Below are positions 17,459-25,193 of a stretch of DNA of 64,000 bases, piece after piece. Every line of letters starts with the position of its first letter. The stretch's first letter is position 1. Below the pieces are notes generated by a model. The model worked only from the letters and a program-made list of their open reading frames with translations. It was not told the DNA's origin and searched no databases. Origin of the DNA: an uncultured Clostridium sp. (GTDB lineage Bacteria > Bacillota > Clostridia > Lachnospirales > Lachnospiraceae); the NCBI GenBank assembly GCA_947253885.1, contig CAMYAO010000009.1:1-64000 (forward strand), read 5' to 3'. A program made the translations under genes and the position numbers.

Positions 17459-18310
17459 ATGTCTTTTGTAGAAGCAAAAAAATTAGTACATAAATTTAAT
17501 CGTAGAGATGCCTCGGGAGAGGTCTGTGAAGAGATAAAAGCCTTAGATGAAGTGGATCTGACAGTGGAATCCGGAACTTTTGTGGCAATTCTGGGTCATA
17601 ACGGTTCCGGAAAATCCACATTTGCAAAGCATTTAAATGCCTTGTTGGAGCCTACCTCCGGTTCTTTGTATATCGACGGCAGAGATGCTGCGGATATAAA
17701 GAATTTATATGCAATCAGGGAGATGGCGGGAATGGTCTTTCAGAATCCGGATAATCAGATCGTGGCATCCGTAGTTGAAGAAGATGTTGCATTCGGACCG
17801 GAGAATATCGGGATTCCGACAGAGGAAATCCAAAAAAGAGTGATAGATGCTTTGGAACGGGTAGATATGAGTGCCTATCGCTATCATTCTCCAAATCGTT
17901 TGTCCGGAGGTCAGAAGCAGCGGATTGCAATTGCAGGAGTGGTTGCAATGCAGCCGCGTTGTATTATTTTTGATGAATCAACTGCGATGCTGGATCCGGA
18001 CGGAAGAAAAGAAGTATTGAAAACAGCCAGGGATCTCAATAAGAATCAGGGCGTTACTATTATATGGATTACCCATTATATGGAAGAAGTAACAGAGGCG
18101 GATAAGGTATTTGTTATGCATTCCGGAAAAGTGAAGCTGGAGGGAACGCCAAGAGAAATTTTCAGTCAGGTGGAGAAAATATTGTCTTACGGCTTAGATG
18201 TGCCTCAGGTAACGAAGCTTGGCTATGATTTGAAAAAAAGGGGACTTGACATTCCGGACGGAATATTAAACAGAAAGGAACTGGTGAATGCATTATGTCA
18301 ATTAAAATAG
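17459..18310 (+). CDS. ecfA1: ECF transporter ATPase A1
   Basis: ATP-binding subunit of an energy-coupling factor vitamin transporter. Seen: Walker A GHNGSGKST, Q-loop VFQNPDNQIV, signature LSGGQKQRIAIAG, Walker B IIFDESTAMLD (DEST in place of DEPT, typical of A1) and switch His in WITHYMEE. It forms the energizing module with the next two genes; no substrate-binding S component is in the window. The 3' end overlaps ecfA2 by 16 nt. Confidence 0.96.
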   Translation: MSFVEAKKLVHKFNRRDASGEVCEEIKALDEVDLTVESGTFVAILGHNGSGKSTFAKHLNALLEPTSGSLYIDGRDAADIKNLYAIREMAGMVFQNPDNQIVASVVEEDVAFGPENIGIPTEEIQKRVIDALERVDMSAYRYHSPNRLSGGQKQRIAIAGVVAMQPRCIIFDESTAMLDPDGRKEVLKTARDLNKNQGVTIIWITHYMEEVTEADKVFVMHSGKVKLEGTPREIFSQVEKILSYGLDVPQVTKLGYDLKKRGLDIPDGILNRKELVNALCQLK

Positions 18311-19104
18311 AGCATGCCAGTTATACATATGGAGCAAACGGTCCTTATGAAATTCATGCATTAAGAGACATCAATTTAACAGTGAACGATGGAGACTTTA
18401 TGGCAGTCATCGGTCCGACCGGGTCAGGAAAATCAACTCTGATTCAGATCATGGGAGGATTGGTGGTACCGACGGAAGGTTCCATCTCTTTTTCGTATGA
18501 TGATAAGCGAAAAATCGGAATGCTGTTCCAATATCCGGAATATCAGCTGTTTGAAACAACTGTTTGGAAGGATGTGGCATACGGACCGGGAAATCTCGGA
18601 TTTTCGGAGGAGGAAGCACGCAAGGCTGCGAAGAAAGGTCTTGAAATGGTGGGATTGGATGAGTCTTTGTGGGAGATGTCCCCATTTGAGTTATCCGGAG
18701 GACAAAAAAGAAGAGCTGCTCTGGCAGGTGTGCTGTCTATGGAACCGGAAATCCTGATTTTGGACGAACCGACAGCAGGACTTGATCCGATCGGTCGGAG
18801 AGAATTGTTTGAATTGATCACGAAACTGCATCATCAGGAACAGATTACGATAGTGATGATATCTCATAGTATGGAGGATGTGGCGGAGTTTGCAAATCGT
18901 ATTGTGGTTCTGCATCATGGAGCGTTGCTGTTTGACGGAACTCCTTCAGAAGTATTTGTACATCAGAAAGAGTTGGAGAAAGCACATCTGGCACTTCCGG
19001 AAATGTCTTATCTGATGCAGGATCTGAAGCAGGCGGGGTTTGATGTGGATACTTCTGTCACAACATTTGCACAGGCAAGGGAAGAGATTTTAAAAAGATG
19101 TTAA
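18295..19104 (+). CDS. ecfA2: ECF transporter ATPase A2
   Basis: Second ATPase of the module. Seen: Walker A GPTGSGKST, LFQYPEYQLFE, signature LSGGQKRRAALAG, Walker B ILILDEPTAGLDP and ISHSMEDV. It starts inside the end of ecfA1 and overlaps ecfT by 7 nt, so the three are translationally linked. 269 residues. Confidence 0.96.
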   Translation: MSIKIEHASYTYGANGPYEIHALRDINLTVNDGDFMAVIGPTGSGKSTLIQIMGGLVVPTEGSISFSYDDKRKIGMLFQYPEYQLFETTVWKDVAYGPGNLGFSEEEARKAAKKGLEMVGLDESLWEMSPFELSGGQKRRAALAGVLSMEPEILILDEPTAGLDPIGRRELFELITKLHHQEQITIVMISHSMEDVAEFANRIVVLHHGALLFDGTPSEVFVHQKELEKAHLALPEMSYLMQDLKQAGFDVDTSVTTFAQAREEILKRC

Positions 19105-19916
19105 AGGATATTACATTAGGGCAATATTATCCGAGAGATTCCATTATTCACAAGCTGGACCCGAGAGTAAAGCTTTTGGGAACACTTATCTATATTATTT
19201 GTGTTTTTTTATTTCATGGTGTTATCGGATTTCTATTTGCAAGTTTTATTTTAATAGGGCTGATAAAATTGTCGAAGGTTCCCTATCAGTTTATGCTTAA
19301 GGGCGTAAGAGCGATATGGTTATTGATTGTGATTACGGCAGCGGCAAACTTGTTTTTTTCAAACGGACATGTGGATTATGTTCGTTTTCATGCATTTCAC
19401 ATTTCGGATACCGGAGTACATAATGCGATCTACTATTCGATCAGATTGGTGTATTTAGTAATAGGAAGTTCCATTATGACATTAACGACGTCACCGAATA
19501 AAATGACAGACGGACTGGAAACAGGACTCAGGGTACTGAATCGAATCCATTTTCCGATTCATGAGATGGCGATGATGATGTCGATTGCACTTAGGTTTGT
19601 TCCGATATTGGGGGAAGAAGCGGAGAAGATAAAACGTGCACAACAGGCAAGAGGCGCAGCATTTGATAAGGGAAATCTGCTTCAGAGGGCAAAGAGTATG
19701 ATCCCGATTCTGGTGCCGTTGTTTGTATCTTCTTTTCAGAGAGCACAGGATCTGTCTCTGGCAATGGAGGCCCGTTGTTATAAGGGAGGAGAGGGAAGAA
19801 CAAAAATGTATCCCCTTTCTTATAAAAAATATGATAAAATTGCCTATAGTATTTTATGGCTGGTATTAGTAGTGTTTTGTATTTTATTTAAATATGATAT
19901 TCCGTTTCCGTTTTAA
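19098..19916 (+). CDS. ecfT: ECF transporter transmembrane subunit T
   Basis: Membrane scaffold linking the two ATPases to S components. Seen: IHKLDPRVKLLGTLIYIICVF at the N terminus, several hydrophobic helices, and the coupling-helix motifs RRAQQARGAAF-like (IKRAQQARGA) and LAMEARCYKG. 272 residues is usual. truA follows after 11 nt, matching the common Firmicutes order. Confidence 0.96.
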   Translation: MLKDITLGQYYPRDSIIHKLDPRVKLLGTLIYIICVFLFHGVIGFLFASFILIGLIKLSKVPYQFMLKGVRAIWLLIVITAAANLFFSNGHVDYVRFHAFHISDTGVHNAIYYSIRLVYLVIGSSIMTLTTSPNKMTDGLETGLRVLNRIHFPIHEMAMMMSIALRFVPILGEEAEKIKRAQQARGAAFDKGNLLQRAKSMIPILVPLFVSSFQRAQDLSLAMEARCYKGGEGRTKMYPLSYKKYDKIAYSILWLVLVVFCILFKYDIPFPF

Positions 19917-19927
19917 GGAGAATTATT

Positions 19928-20692
19928 TTGAAGAGAATATTCCTGCGGGTGGCTTATGACGGCAGTCGTTACAGCGGTTGGCAGTTTCAACCGAATGCCG
20001 TTACAATTGAAGGTGAATTGAATAAAGCAATCCGGATGCTGACCGGAGAGTCTGTTCGGGTAATCGGAGCCAGCAGAACAGATGCAGGGGTTCATTCCTT
20101 GGGAAATGTAGCTGTATTTGATTCCGAAACAAGAATCCCGGCAGAAAAAATAGTATATGCTTTGAATCAATATTTGCCGGAGGACATTGTGATACAGGAG
20201 TCAAAAGAGGTGGCGGATAGCTGGCATCCAAGGCATTGTAACAGTAAAAAAACATATGAATATCGTATTTTGAACCGTACTTTTCCGAATCCGACAAGAC
20301 GGGCGGATACCTATCATTTTTATCGCAGACTGAATGTTGAGAAAATGAAGAAAGCGGCTTCCTGTTTTATAGGAGAACATGACTTTCAATCTTTTTGCAG
20401 TGTTCATACGGATGTGGAGAGTACCGTACGAAAAATCTATACATGTGAAGTAGAACAGGAAGATGACATTATTAAAATTCGTATTTGCGGTGCAGGTTTT
20501 TTATACAATATGGTCCGAATTATAGCGGGGACTTTGATCCAGGTAGGAACCGGGACAATTCCAAGTGATGCTATTCCATATATCTTAAAACGAAAGAATC
20601 GTTCTGCAGCAGGACCGACGGCGCCGGCAAATGCTCTGACGATGATCGGAATCGAATACGAAGAAGAACCATACAAAGTGGGGGAAGATTAG
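19928..20692 (+). CDS. truA: tRNA pseudouridine synthase A
   Basis: Makes pseudouridine at tRNA positions 38-40. Seen: RVAYDGSRYSGWQ, the catalytic Asp in GASRTDAGVHSLGN, NSKKTYEYRI and GAGFLYNMVRIIAGTL. The start is TTG 19928 (KRIFLRVAYDG), with AAGGAG at about 9 nt. 254 residues is full length. Confidence 0.96.
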   Translation: MKRIFLRVAYDGSRYSGWQFQPNAVTIEGELNKAIRMLTGESVRVIGASRTDAGVHSLGNVAVFDSETRIPAEKIVYALNQYLPEDIVIQESKEVADSWHPRHCNSKKTYEYRILNRTFPNPTRRADTYHFYRRLNVEKMKKAASCFIGEHDFQSFCSVHTDVESTVRKIYTCEVEQEDDIIKIRICGAGFLYNMVRIIAGTLIQVGTGTIPSDAIPYILKRKNRSAAGPTAPANALTMIGIEYEEEPYKVGED

Positions 20693-21895
20693 ATGAAAAA
20701 AAGATGGATAACAGGTTTAGGAAGCAGTATGATAATCGCATTGGTATCAACGGGTTGCAGTTCTCCGCTTTCTCTTTTTCAGAGTAAGCAGACGGGAAGT
20801 AAAACCGGAGGAAAGCCGGAGACGGTAGTAACAGGATTATCCGACAGGATGAATGTAAAGGCGGGAACGGATAAGGCTTCGCAAACACTTAAAATTACAC
20901 CTGCAAACGGGAGCAGAAAAGTTTCTTTGCAGTTGTATAACAGTAAAACAAATGCTTATCAAACTGTTTCGACAACAGTGACAGCAGATACCCATCAGGA
21001 TACTGTTCAGGTAAAATTTCCAAAGAAATATTTAATGAAAACAAATTCAAAGTGGAGGATTGTGATTCCGGAATCAAAGAGCGGATCTTCTTATGTCAGC
21101 CAACCGGTTTCTCTGGTGGCATATAATACAAAGAAACTTGTATTACCTGCAACCAATGTGTGTGTCTATCGAGTAGAGGACGGACAGATGTTTTATGCTT
21201 TGAAAGAAAATAAAAAGGTGAGACAGGCAAGTACAACAAAGATTATGTCTGCTGTTGTAGCCTTGGAGAGCAATCGTCTGGCAAATGGAAAAACTGTCAT
21301 TTCAGAGGAGGCGATCTGTCAGAAATGTGCCAACATGAGGTTTAAACCGGGAGAGGTTTATAAAAATATGGATCTTTTGTATGCAATGATGCTCCCTTCT
21401 TCCAATGACAGTGCCTATGCATTGGCAGAGGGAATTTCCGGTTCTTTTTCTGAATTCATTTCTGCCATGAACCAGAAAGCATTTGATATGGGATTTCAAA
21501 AGACCCATTATCAAAATGCAAGCGGATTAGATGTAAAAAAGAAAAATCAAGGAACAACAGCGAAAGAATTGTCAAAGCTTATGGGATATGCGTATCAGAA
21601 TCCGCTGTTTCGTAAAATTTTGATGACGAAAAAGTATAAATTTACCAGTGTAGACAAGACAAAAGAAAAAAAGGAGGTCTACACAACGGATAAATTACTG
21701 GGGAGCTCCAAAGAATTTCGTGGTGGGAAAACAGGATATACAGATTTGGCAAATTTCTGCTTTTGCTCTGTGTATAAAATTCAGGGAAAAACCTATGTCA
21801 TATCCGTGCTTGGAAGCGGCTCCACACAATACCGGTTTATGGCGACGGAAATGCTGTATCATCATTTAAAACAATGCTTAAAGAGCACATGGTAG
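20693..21895 (+). CDS. Serine-type D-Ala-D-Ala carboxypeptidase, lipoprotein
   Basis: Low-molecular-weight penicillin-binding protein trimming peptidoglycan stem peptides. Seen: a lipoprotein signal with the lipobox ending STGC (about residue 19); an N-terminal beta-rich region of about 130 residues; then the peptidase S11 domain with STTK (catalytic Ser and Lys), SSNDS (the SxN motif) and GGKTGYTD (the KTG motif). The lipid anchor is less common than the usual C-terminal amphipathic helix. The gene starts directly after the truA stop. Confidence 0.93.
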   Translation: MKKRWITGLGSSMIIALVSTGCSSPLSLFQSKQTGSKTGGKPETVVTGLSDRMNVKAGTDKASQTLKITPANGSRKVSLQLYNSKTNAYQTVSTTVTADTHQDTVQVKFPKKYLMKTNSKWRIVIPESKSGSSYVSQPVSLVAYNTKKLVLPATNVCVYRVEDGQMFYALKENKKVRQASTTKIMSAVVALESNRLANGKTVISEEAICQKCANMRFKPGEVYKNMDLLYAMMLPSSNDSAYALAEGISGSFSEFISAMNQKAFDMGFQKTHYQNASGLDVKKKNQGTTAKELSKLMGYAYQNPLFRKILMTKKYKFTSVDKTKEKKEVYTTDKLLGSSKEFRGGKTGYTDLANFCFCSVYKIQGKTYVISVLGSGSTQYRFMATEMLYHHLKQCLKSTW

Positions 21896-21910
21896 GACGT
21901 CAGATTTCTC

Positions 21911-21939
21911 TTGACAGAGAAAAAATCCTATACTATACT
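21911..21939 (+). promoter_or_regulatory. Promoter of rplM-rpsI
   Basis: Consensus -35 TTGACA (21911-21916), 17-nt spacer, -10 TATACT (21934-21939). Expected transcription start is near 21946, leaving a leader of about 234 nt. Confidence 0.85.
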
Positions 21940-21945
21940 AAGTAA

Positions 21946-22179
21946 GTCTGACGAAGTGTCGTCTTGTTTTTGTTGCACAAAAACAAGTTTACATAATCAT
22001 TTACGGGTGGGACCGTAAAATGGACTGTCTCTCAGGATTTTGATTCTCCACAAATCGGCCTGAGCCGGGCAGCGGATAATGCAGACACATTATTCACAAG
22101 TAAATCGCGTTTTCTTTTCAGGTGTCCGGACATTCACCCGAGGAGAAATAGCAATATTATTTCCAGGGAGGAATTATCA
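21946..22179 (+). promoter_or_regulatory. Structured leader of ribosomal protein operon
   Basis: Several hairpins lie between the promoter and rplM: an 11-bp perfect stem (21963-21973 with 21977-21987, loop TGC); TTTACGG/CCGTAAA around GTGGGA near 22010-22030; CTCAGG/CCTGAG near 22035-22076; and GGTG/CACC close to the gene. Firmicutes rplM is known to carry an L13 leader for autoregulation. This is a plausible member, but I could not match it to the family model. AGGGAGG precedes the ATG. Confidence 0.5.
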
Positions 22180-22614
22180 ATGAATAACAAAACATTCATG
22201 GCTAATCCAGATAAAATTGAAAGAAAATGGTATGTAGTTGATGCAGAAGGATGTACATTAGGACGCCTTTCTTCTGAAATTGCAAAGGTGTTAAGAGGAA
22301 AGAACAAACCTGAATTTACACCACATGCCGACTGCGGTGATTATGTGATCGTAGTAAATGCCGAGAAGATCAAAGTTACAGGTAAAAAATTAGACCAGAA
22401 ACTTTACTATAGACATTCCGATTATGTTGGCGGATTTAAAGAGACCACATTGAAAGAAATGTTACAGAAACATCCGGAGCGTGTTATCAGCTTCGCTGTA
22501 AAAGGTATGCTTCCAAAAGGACCTTTGGGACGTCAGATGTACAAAAAATTATTTGTATATGCCGGACCGGAACACGGACATGCAGCTCAGAAACCTGAAG
22601 TAATTACATTTTAA
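22180..22614 (+). CDS. rplM: 50S ribosomal protein L13
   Basis: Large-subunit protein, 144 residues. Seen: KWYVVDAEGCTLGRLSSEIAKVLRGK, YYRHSDYVGGFKETTL, and AVKGMLPKGPLGRQMYKKLFVYAGPEHGHAAQ. It starts behind AGGGAGGAATTATCA and is followed by rpsI after 19 nt. Confidence 0.98.
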   Translation: MNNKTFMANPDKIERKWYVVDAEGCTLGRLSSEIAKVLRGKNKPEFTPHADCGDYVIVVNAEKIKVTGKKLDQKLYYRHSDYVGGFKETTLKEMLQKHPERVISFAVKGMLPKGPLGRQMYKKLFVYAGPEHGHAAQKPEVITF

Positions 22615-22633
22615 TCAGTGGAGGTAAAAAGAC

Positions 22634-23029
22634 ATGGCTAATACTACCAGATATTATGGAACAGGAAGAAGAAAAAAATCTATCGCACGTGTTTACCTTG
22701 TACCGGGTACAGGTAACATTACAATCAATAAAAGACCAATTGATGAGTATTTCGGACTGGAGACTTTAAAAGTAATCGTTCGTCAGCCATTGGAGGCTAC
22801 TCAGACAGCTGATAAATTTGATATTTTAGTAAATGTAAAAGGTGGTGGATACACCGGACAGGCAGGAGCGGTTCGTCACGGTATCGCAAGAGCTTTGTTA
22901 CAGGCAGAGGGAGACTTCAGACCGGTACTTAAGAAAGCAGGATTCTTAACTCGTGATCCACGTATGAAAGAGCGTAAGAAATACGGTCTCAAAGCTGCTC
23001 GTCGTGCACCACAGTTCTCAAAGAGATAA
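22634..23029 (+). CDS. rpsI: 30S ribosomal protein S9
   Basis: Small-subunit protein, 131 residues. Seen: YYGTGRRKKSIARVYLVPG, VKGGGYTGQAGAVRHGIARALL, DPRMKERKKYGLKAARRAPQFSKR. The conserved basic KR tail that reaches the decoding site is intact. Confidence 0.98.
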   Translation: MANTTRYYGTGRRKKSIARVYLVPGTGNITINKRPIDEYFGLETLKVIVRQPLEATQTADKFDILVNVKGGGYTGQAGAVRHGIARALLQAEGDFRPVLKKAGFLTRDPRMKERKKYGLKAARRAPQFSKR

Positions 23030-23059
23030 TTCAAACGAATATCAGAAACGAGCAAATTT

Positions 23060-23093
23060 CCCCGAAAACATCGAGTTTTCGGGGATTTCTTTA
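23060..23093 (+). terminator. Terminator after rpsI
   Basis: Perfect 10-bp stem CCCCGAAAAC/GTTTTCGGGG (23060-23069 and 23075-23084) with loop ATCGA, followed by ATTTCTTT. Confidence 0.9.
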
Positions 23094-23141
23094 TATTTTA
23101 ATAATTCCATCAGACACCACAAAAACACACGAAATTTCAGC

Positions 23142-23176
23142 GGTAACTAACACATAACCAACAGGTAACTAACACA
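23142..23176. repeat. Two 13-nt direct repeats at the element's left edge
   Basis: GGTAACTAACACA occurs at 23142-23154 and again at 23164-23176, 22 bp apart (two helical turns), immediately after the rpsI terminator. Such spaced repeats resemble integrase arm-binding sites. A looser relative (GTAACACAC) lies at 25140-25148, beside the integrase remnant. Confidence 0.45.
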
Positions 23177-23205
23177 GAAAACACTGTCTTGTGTAAGACA
23201 TATCA

Positions 23206-24057
23206 ATGAATTATACTTTTACGGATGAAATGTGTTTGACTGTTGCTAGAAGTGGTTCAGCTGGGTATGTATCATTCCAGGCTAATGGATGCGTTGTGGG
23301 TGATAGTGCAAAAATACTTAAATTGAAAGACAAAAATGCAGAGAATGAACTTGTATATTTGTTTTTGAGAACGATTTTAATGGCGAATAAGTATAAATAT
23401 ACATACGGACGTAAAGTCACAGAAGCCAAATATGCTAGTGAAATAATTGCATTACCGACTAAAAATGGAGCTCCAGATTGGGATTTTATAAAAAAGTATA
23501 TGAAATCCCTAAAATATAAGAAATTGTCTACAAAAAACAAAGCAATAGAAAAGTTAAGTATTGTATCGTGGGAAACATTTAGGTTTGGAGATTATATTTC
23601 GGACATTTATAAAGGTAAGGCAATAAATAAAGATGATTTGATAATAGCTAATTCAAAGGACGAATATATTAGATATATAACTCGAACAGGAGATAATAAT
23701 GGCTGTGAATTATTGGCAAAATATGAAAGCATTGATAATCAGTTTATAGAAGAAGGAAATGCTATCACAATAGGAGATACTACTGCTACATGTTTTTATC
23801 AAGAGGAATCATTTATAACAGGTGATCATATGGTTGTAATTAGAGCTGACTGGCTCAATAAATATACAGGCTTGTTTATGGTTACATTACTAACTAACGA
23901 GCAATATAAATATAGCTATGGTCGAGCATATTTAATGGATAGAATTAAAGATACAATGCTAAAACTTCCAGCTAAACAGGAAAAAGGAATTACACTTCCT
24001 AATTGGGGATATATGGAAAAATATATGAAATCATTGCCATATGGTGATAGATTATAG
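23206..24057 (+). pseudogene. Truncated restriction-modification specificity (HsdS-like) protein
   Basis: 283 residues forming one and a half target-recognition modules. Two parallel ends are visible: WDFIKKYMKSLKY near residue 100 and WGYMEKYMKSLPY at the C terminus, with paired YKYTYGR and YKYSYGR motifs. The second module is complete (WETFRFGDYISDIYKGKAI onward). The first lacks its opening of roughly 75 residues. There is no ribosome site before ATG 23206 and no methylase or nuclease gene nearby. It is most likely the tail of a type I or type IIB/IIG specificity region left by a deletion; a free-standing product is possible. Confidence 0.7.
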
Positions 24058-24247
24058 GCATAAAATACACTTTATTAAAGATGGTTCTTAAAATTGCAAA
24101 GAAACATAATTCTCAAAGTTGTAATATTAAAAAAGAAAATTCTAAAAAGATTGTAGAAATTTGGAGTTATATATGATTTATTATTATTGTCCAGAGAAAA
24201 AGTTTGGGAGGAGACAGGATATTTTAATAATGACTTCTAAAAAGCTT

Positions 24248-24276
24248 TTGACATTTATTGATTAAGATGCTACTAT
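24248..24276 (+). promoter_or_regulatory. Promoter of RNA antitoxin
   Basis: Consensus TTGACA (24248-24253), exactly 17 nt, TACTAT (24271-24276). Expected start near 24283, just before the left inverted repeat. Confidence 0.85.
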
Positions 24277-24282
24277 TATTAT

Positions 24283-24376
24283 ATAAAAGGTGCTACCGAT
24301 AGACGGTTAGTCCAGTTTTATAAGTTGATTAAAGTAATCGCCTCAGTTGACCAGACCGGGGGCGATTATTTTTTTT
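24283..24376 (+). ncRNA. Predicted antisense RNA antitoxin
   Basis: A transcript of about 94 nt is bounded by a strong promoter and a terminator (AATCGCC 24336-24342 with GGCGATT 24361-24367, then an 8-T run at 24369-24376). Its 3' end is antisense to the last codons of the toxin frame, which stops at 24366-24368 on the other strand. It has no open frame worth naming. The arrangement matches convergent type I toxin/antitoxin pairs such as txpA/RatA. Confidence 0.7.
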
Positions 24377-24566
24377 GTGATTTATTACCGAGTGTATATC
24401 CAAGTCCAAAGCAAGTTAAGCCAAAGCTTAAAACTGCAATGAGACCTTCAAGAGTCAACATTGGCATCCCTCCTTTGTAAGATTTCATACGAGATGATTT
24501 CTATGTAATCAGAGGGTCACAGTCCCTCTGCTGAAGGACTAACCGCCTACCGTGTAGGGTAGCACC
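24289..24566. repeat. Inverted repeats bounding the toxin cassette
   Basis: Left copy 24289-24313 reads GGTGCTACC, six bases, CGGTTAGTCC. Right copy 24536-24566, read on the minus strand, gives GGTGCTACC, twelve bases, CGGTTAGTCC. The two arms of 9 and 10 nt are exact. Each lies just downstream of one of the two convergent promoters, so both RNAs should begin with the same leader. Confidence 0.8.
24366..24467 (-). CDS. Small hydrophobic type I toxin (holin-like)
   Basis: 33 residues at most. A probable restart at the second Met (24461) gives a 31-residue peptide, MLTLEGLIAVLSFGLTCFGL and onward, ending in GNKSQKK. AGGAGGG abuts the first ATG but sits about 7 nt from the second, so the second is the better start. 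One membrane helix plus a polar basic tail is typical of TxpA/Fst/holin-like toxins that depolarise the membrane. A hairpin in its 5' leader (24511-24529, AGAGGG/CCCTCT) could limit translation. Confidence 0.75.
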   Translation of the reverse strand: MPMLTLEGLIAVLSFGLTCFGLGYTLGNKSQKK

Positions 24567-24572
24567 AAAAAT

Positions 24573-24601
24573 ATCATAACAAGAATTGAAGTGGATGGCA
24601 A
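24573..24601 (-). promoter_or_regulatory. Promoter of toxin mRNA
   Basis: On the minus strand: TTGCCA (24601-24596), 17 nt, TATGAT (24578-24573). The transcript would start just outside the right inverted repeat and run left through the toxin. Confidence 0.75.
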
Positions 24602-24625
24602 TTAGAAAATAGCAAGTTTATAAAA

Positions 24626-24868
24626 TTAATAAGGACACCAATCCTCATCCATAGCATCAGCCCATTCCTGTAGTTCTCCGTTGAGAGCTAATGCAGCATA
24701 AGTAATTGGCTCTTCAATCGCCAGATTGTCAATCAATCTCTGTGAGTTAGGAGTAGTGTGTAATCCTTTTTCTACATCAGCGCAGGATAAGAATAGCAAG
24801 GTATTATCGGCGAATGCAATATCAATGCCGTTCTTGAATTGGTTGTAGTAAGCAAAGTGTATTTTCAT
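24626..24868 (-). CDS. Small acidic hypothetical protein (DUF6061-like)
   Basis: 80 residues, no signal peptide: MKIHFAYYNQFKNGIDIAFADNT at the N terminus, a run of acidic residues and EWADAMDEDWCPY at the end. The pattern resembles small proteins classed as DUF6061, found on Clostridia mobile elements, but I hold that loosely. Good AAAGGACT site upstream. It lies next to the toxin cassette within the integrated element. Confidence 0.55.
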   Translation of the reverse strand: MKIHFAYYNQFKNGIDIAFADNTLLFLSCADVEKGLHTTPNSQRLIDNLAIEEPITYAALALNGELQEWADAMDEDWCPY

Positions 24869-25058
24869 AATGAGAGTCCTTTCTTTATTCGTTGTTAATT
24901 GGTATCAGGAGTGTTTTGGGGGAGTCGTGGACAGCCCTAGGCAGTCTATCGTATACAACAGGTATGCAACACTAATTTTCACAAACCCTGTATTGCTGGG
25001 TTTTTCAAGATATCTAAACGTTAACAAAGAGATAGTTCAATATCATCAGAGAATACAG

Positions 25059-25100
25059 AAGACCCAAGGAAAATCAACATTCCTTGGGTCTTTTCTTTTT
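25059..25100 (+). terminator. Strong hairpin terminator
   Basis: 13-bp stem AAGACCCAAGGAA/TTCCTTGGGTCTT (25059-25071, 25080-25092) followed by TTCTTTTT. No gene directly upstream on this strand was identified. Confidence 0.8.
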
Positions 25101-25163
25101 GTCAAAATCTATGAATTTGTATCTAATAGTAACAAGCTAGTAACACACTAGAAACACAAAAAT

Positions 25164-25188
25164 AAGACCTGACAGTGTGTCAGGTCTT
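25164..25188 (-). terminator. Terminator of integrase remnant
   Basis: 11-bp perfect stem (25164-25174 with 25178-25188), 3-nt loop. On the minus strand it is followed by ATTTTTG and lies 6 nt beyond the integrase stop. Confidence 0.8.
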
Positions 25189-25193
25189 TGATT

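Larger units (their letters stand above)
24870..25193. other. Non-coding stretch beside integrase remnant
   Basis: No credible gene. An open frame from 24870 lacks family features or a ribosome site. The stretch holds two terminators and the short repeat CTAGTAACACACTAG (25137-25151), which may belong to an attachment or integrase-binding region. Confidence 0.5.

Noticed and set aside
24870..25151. 93-codon frame upstream of the integrase remnant
   Set aside because: No ribosome site or recognisable motif, and it runs through a strong terminator hairpin (25059-25100).
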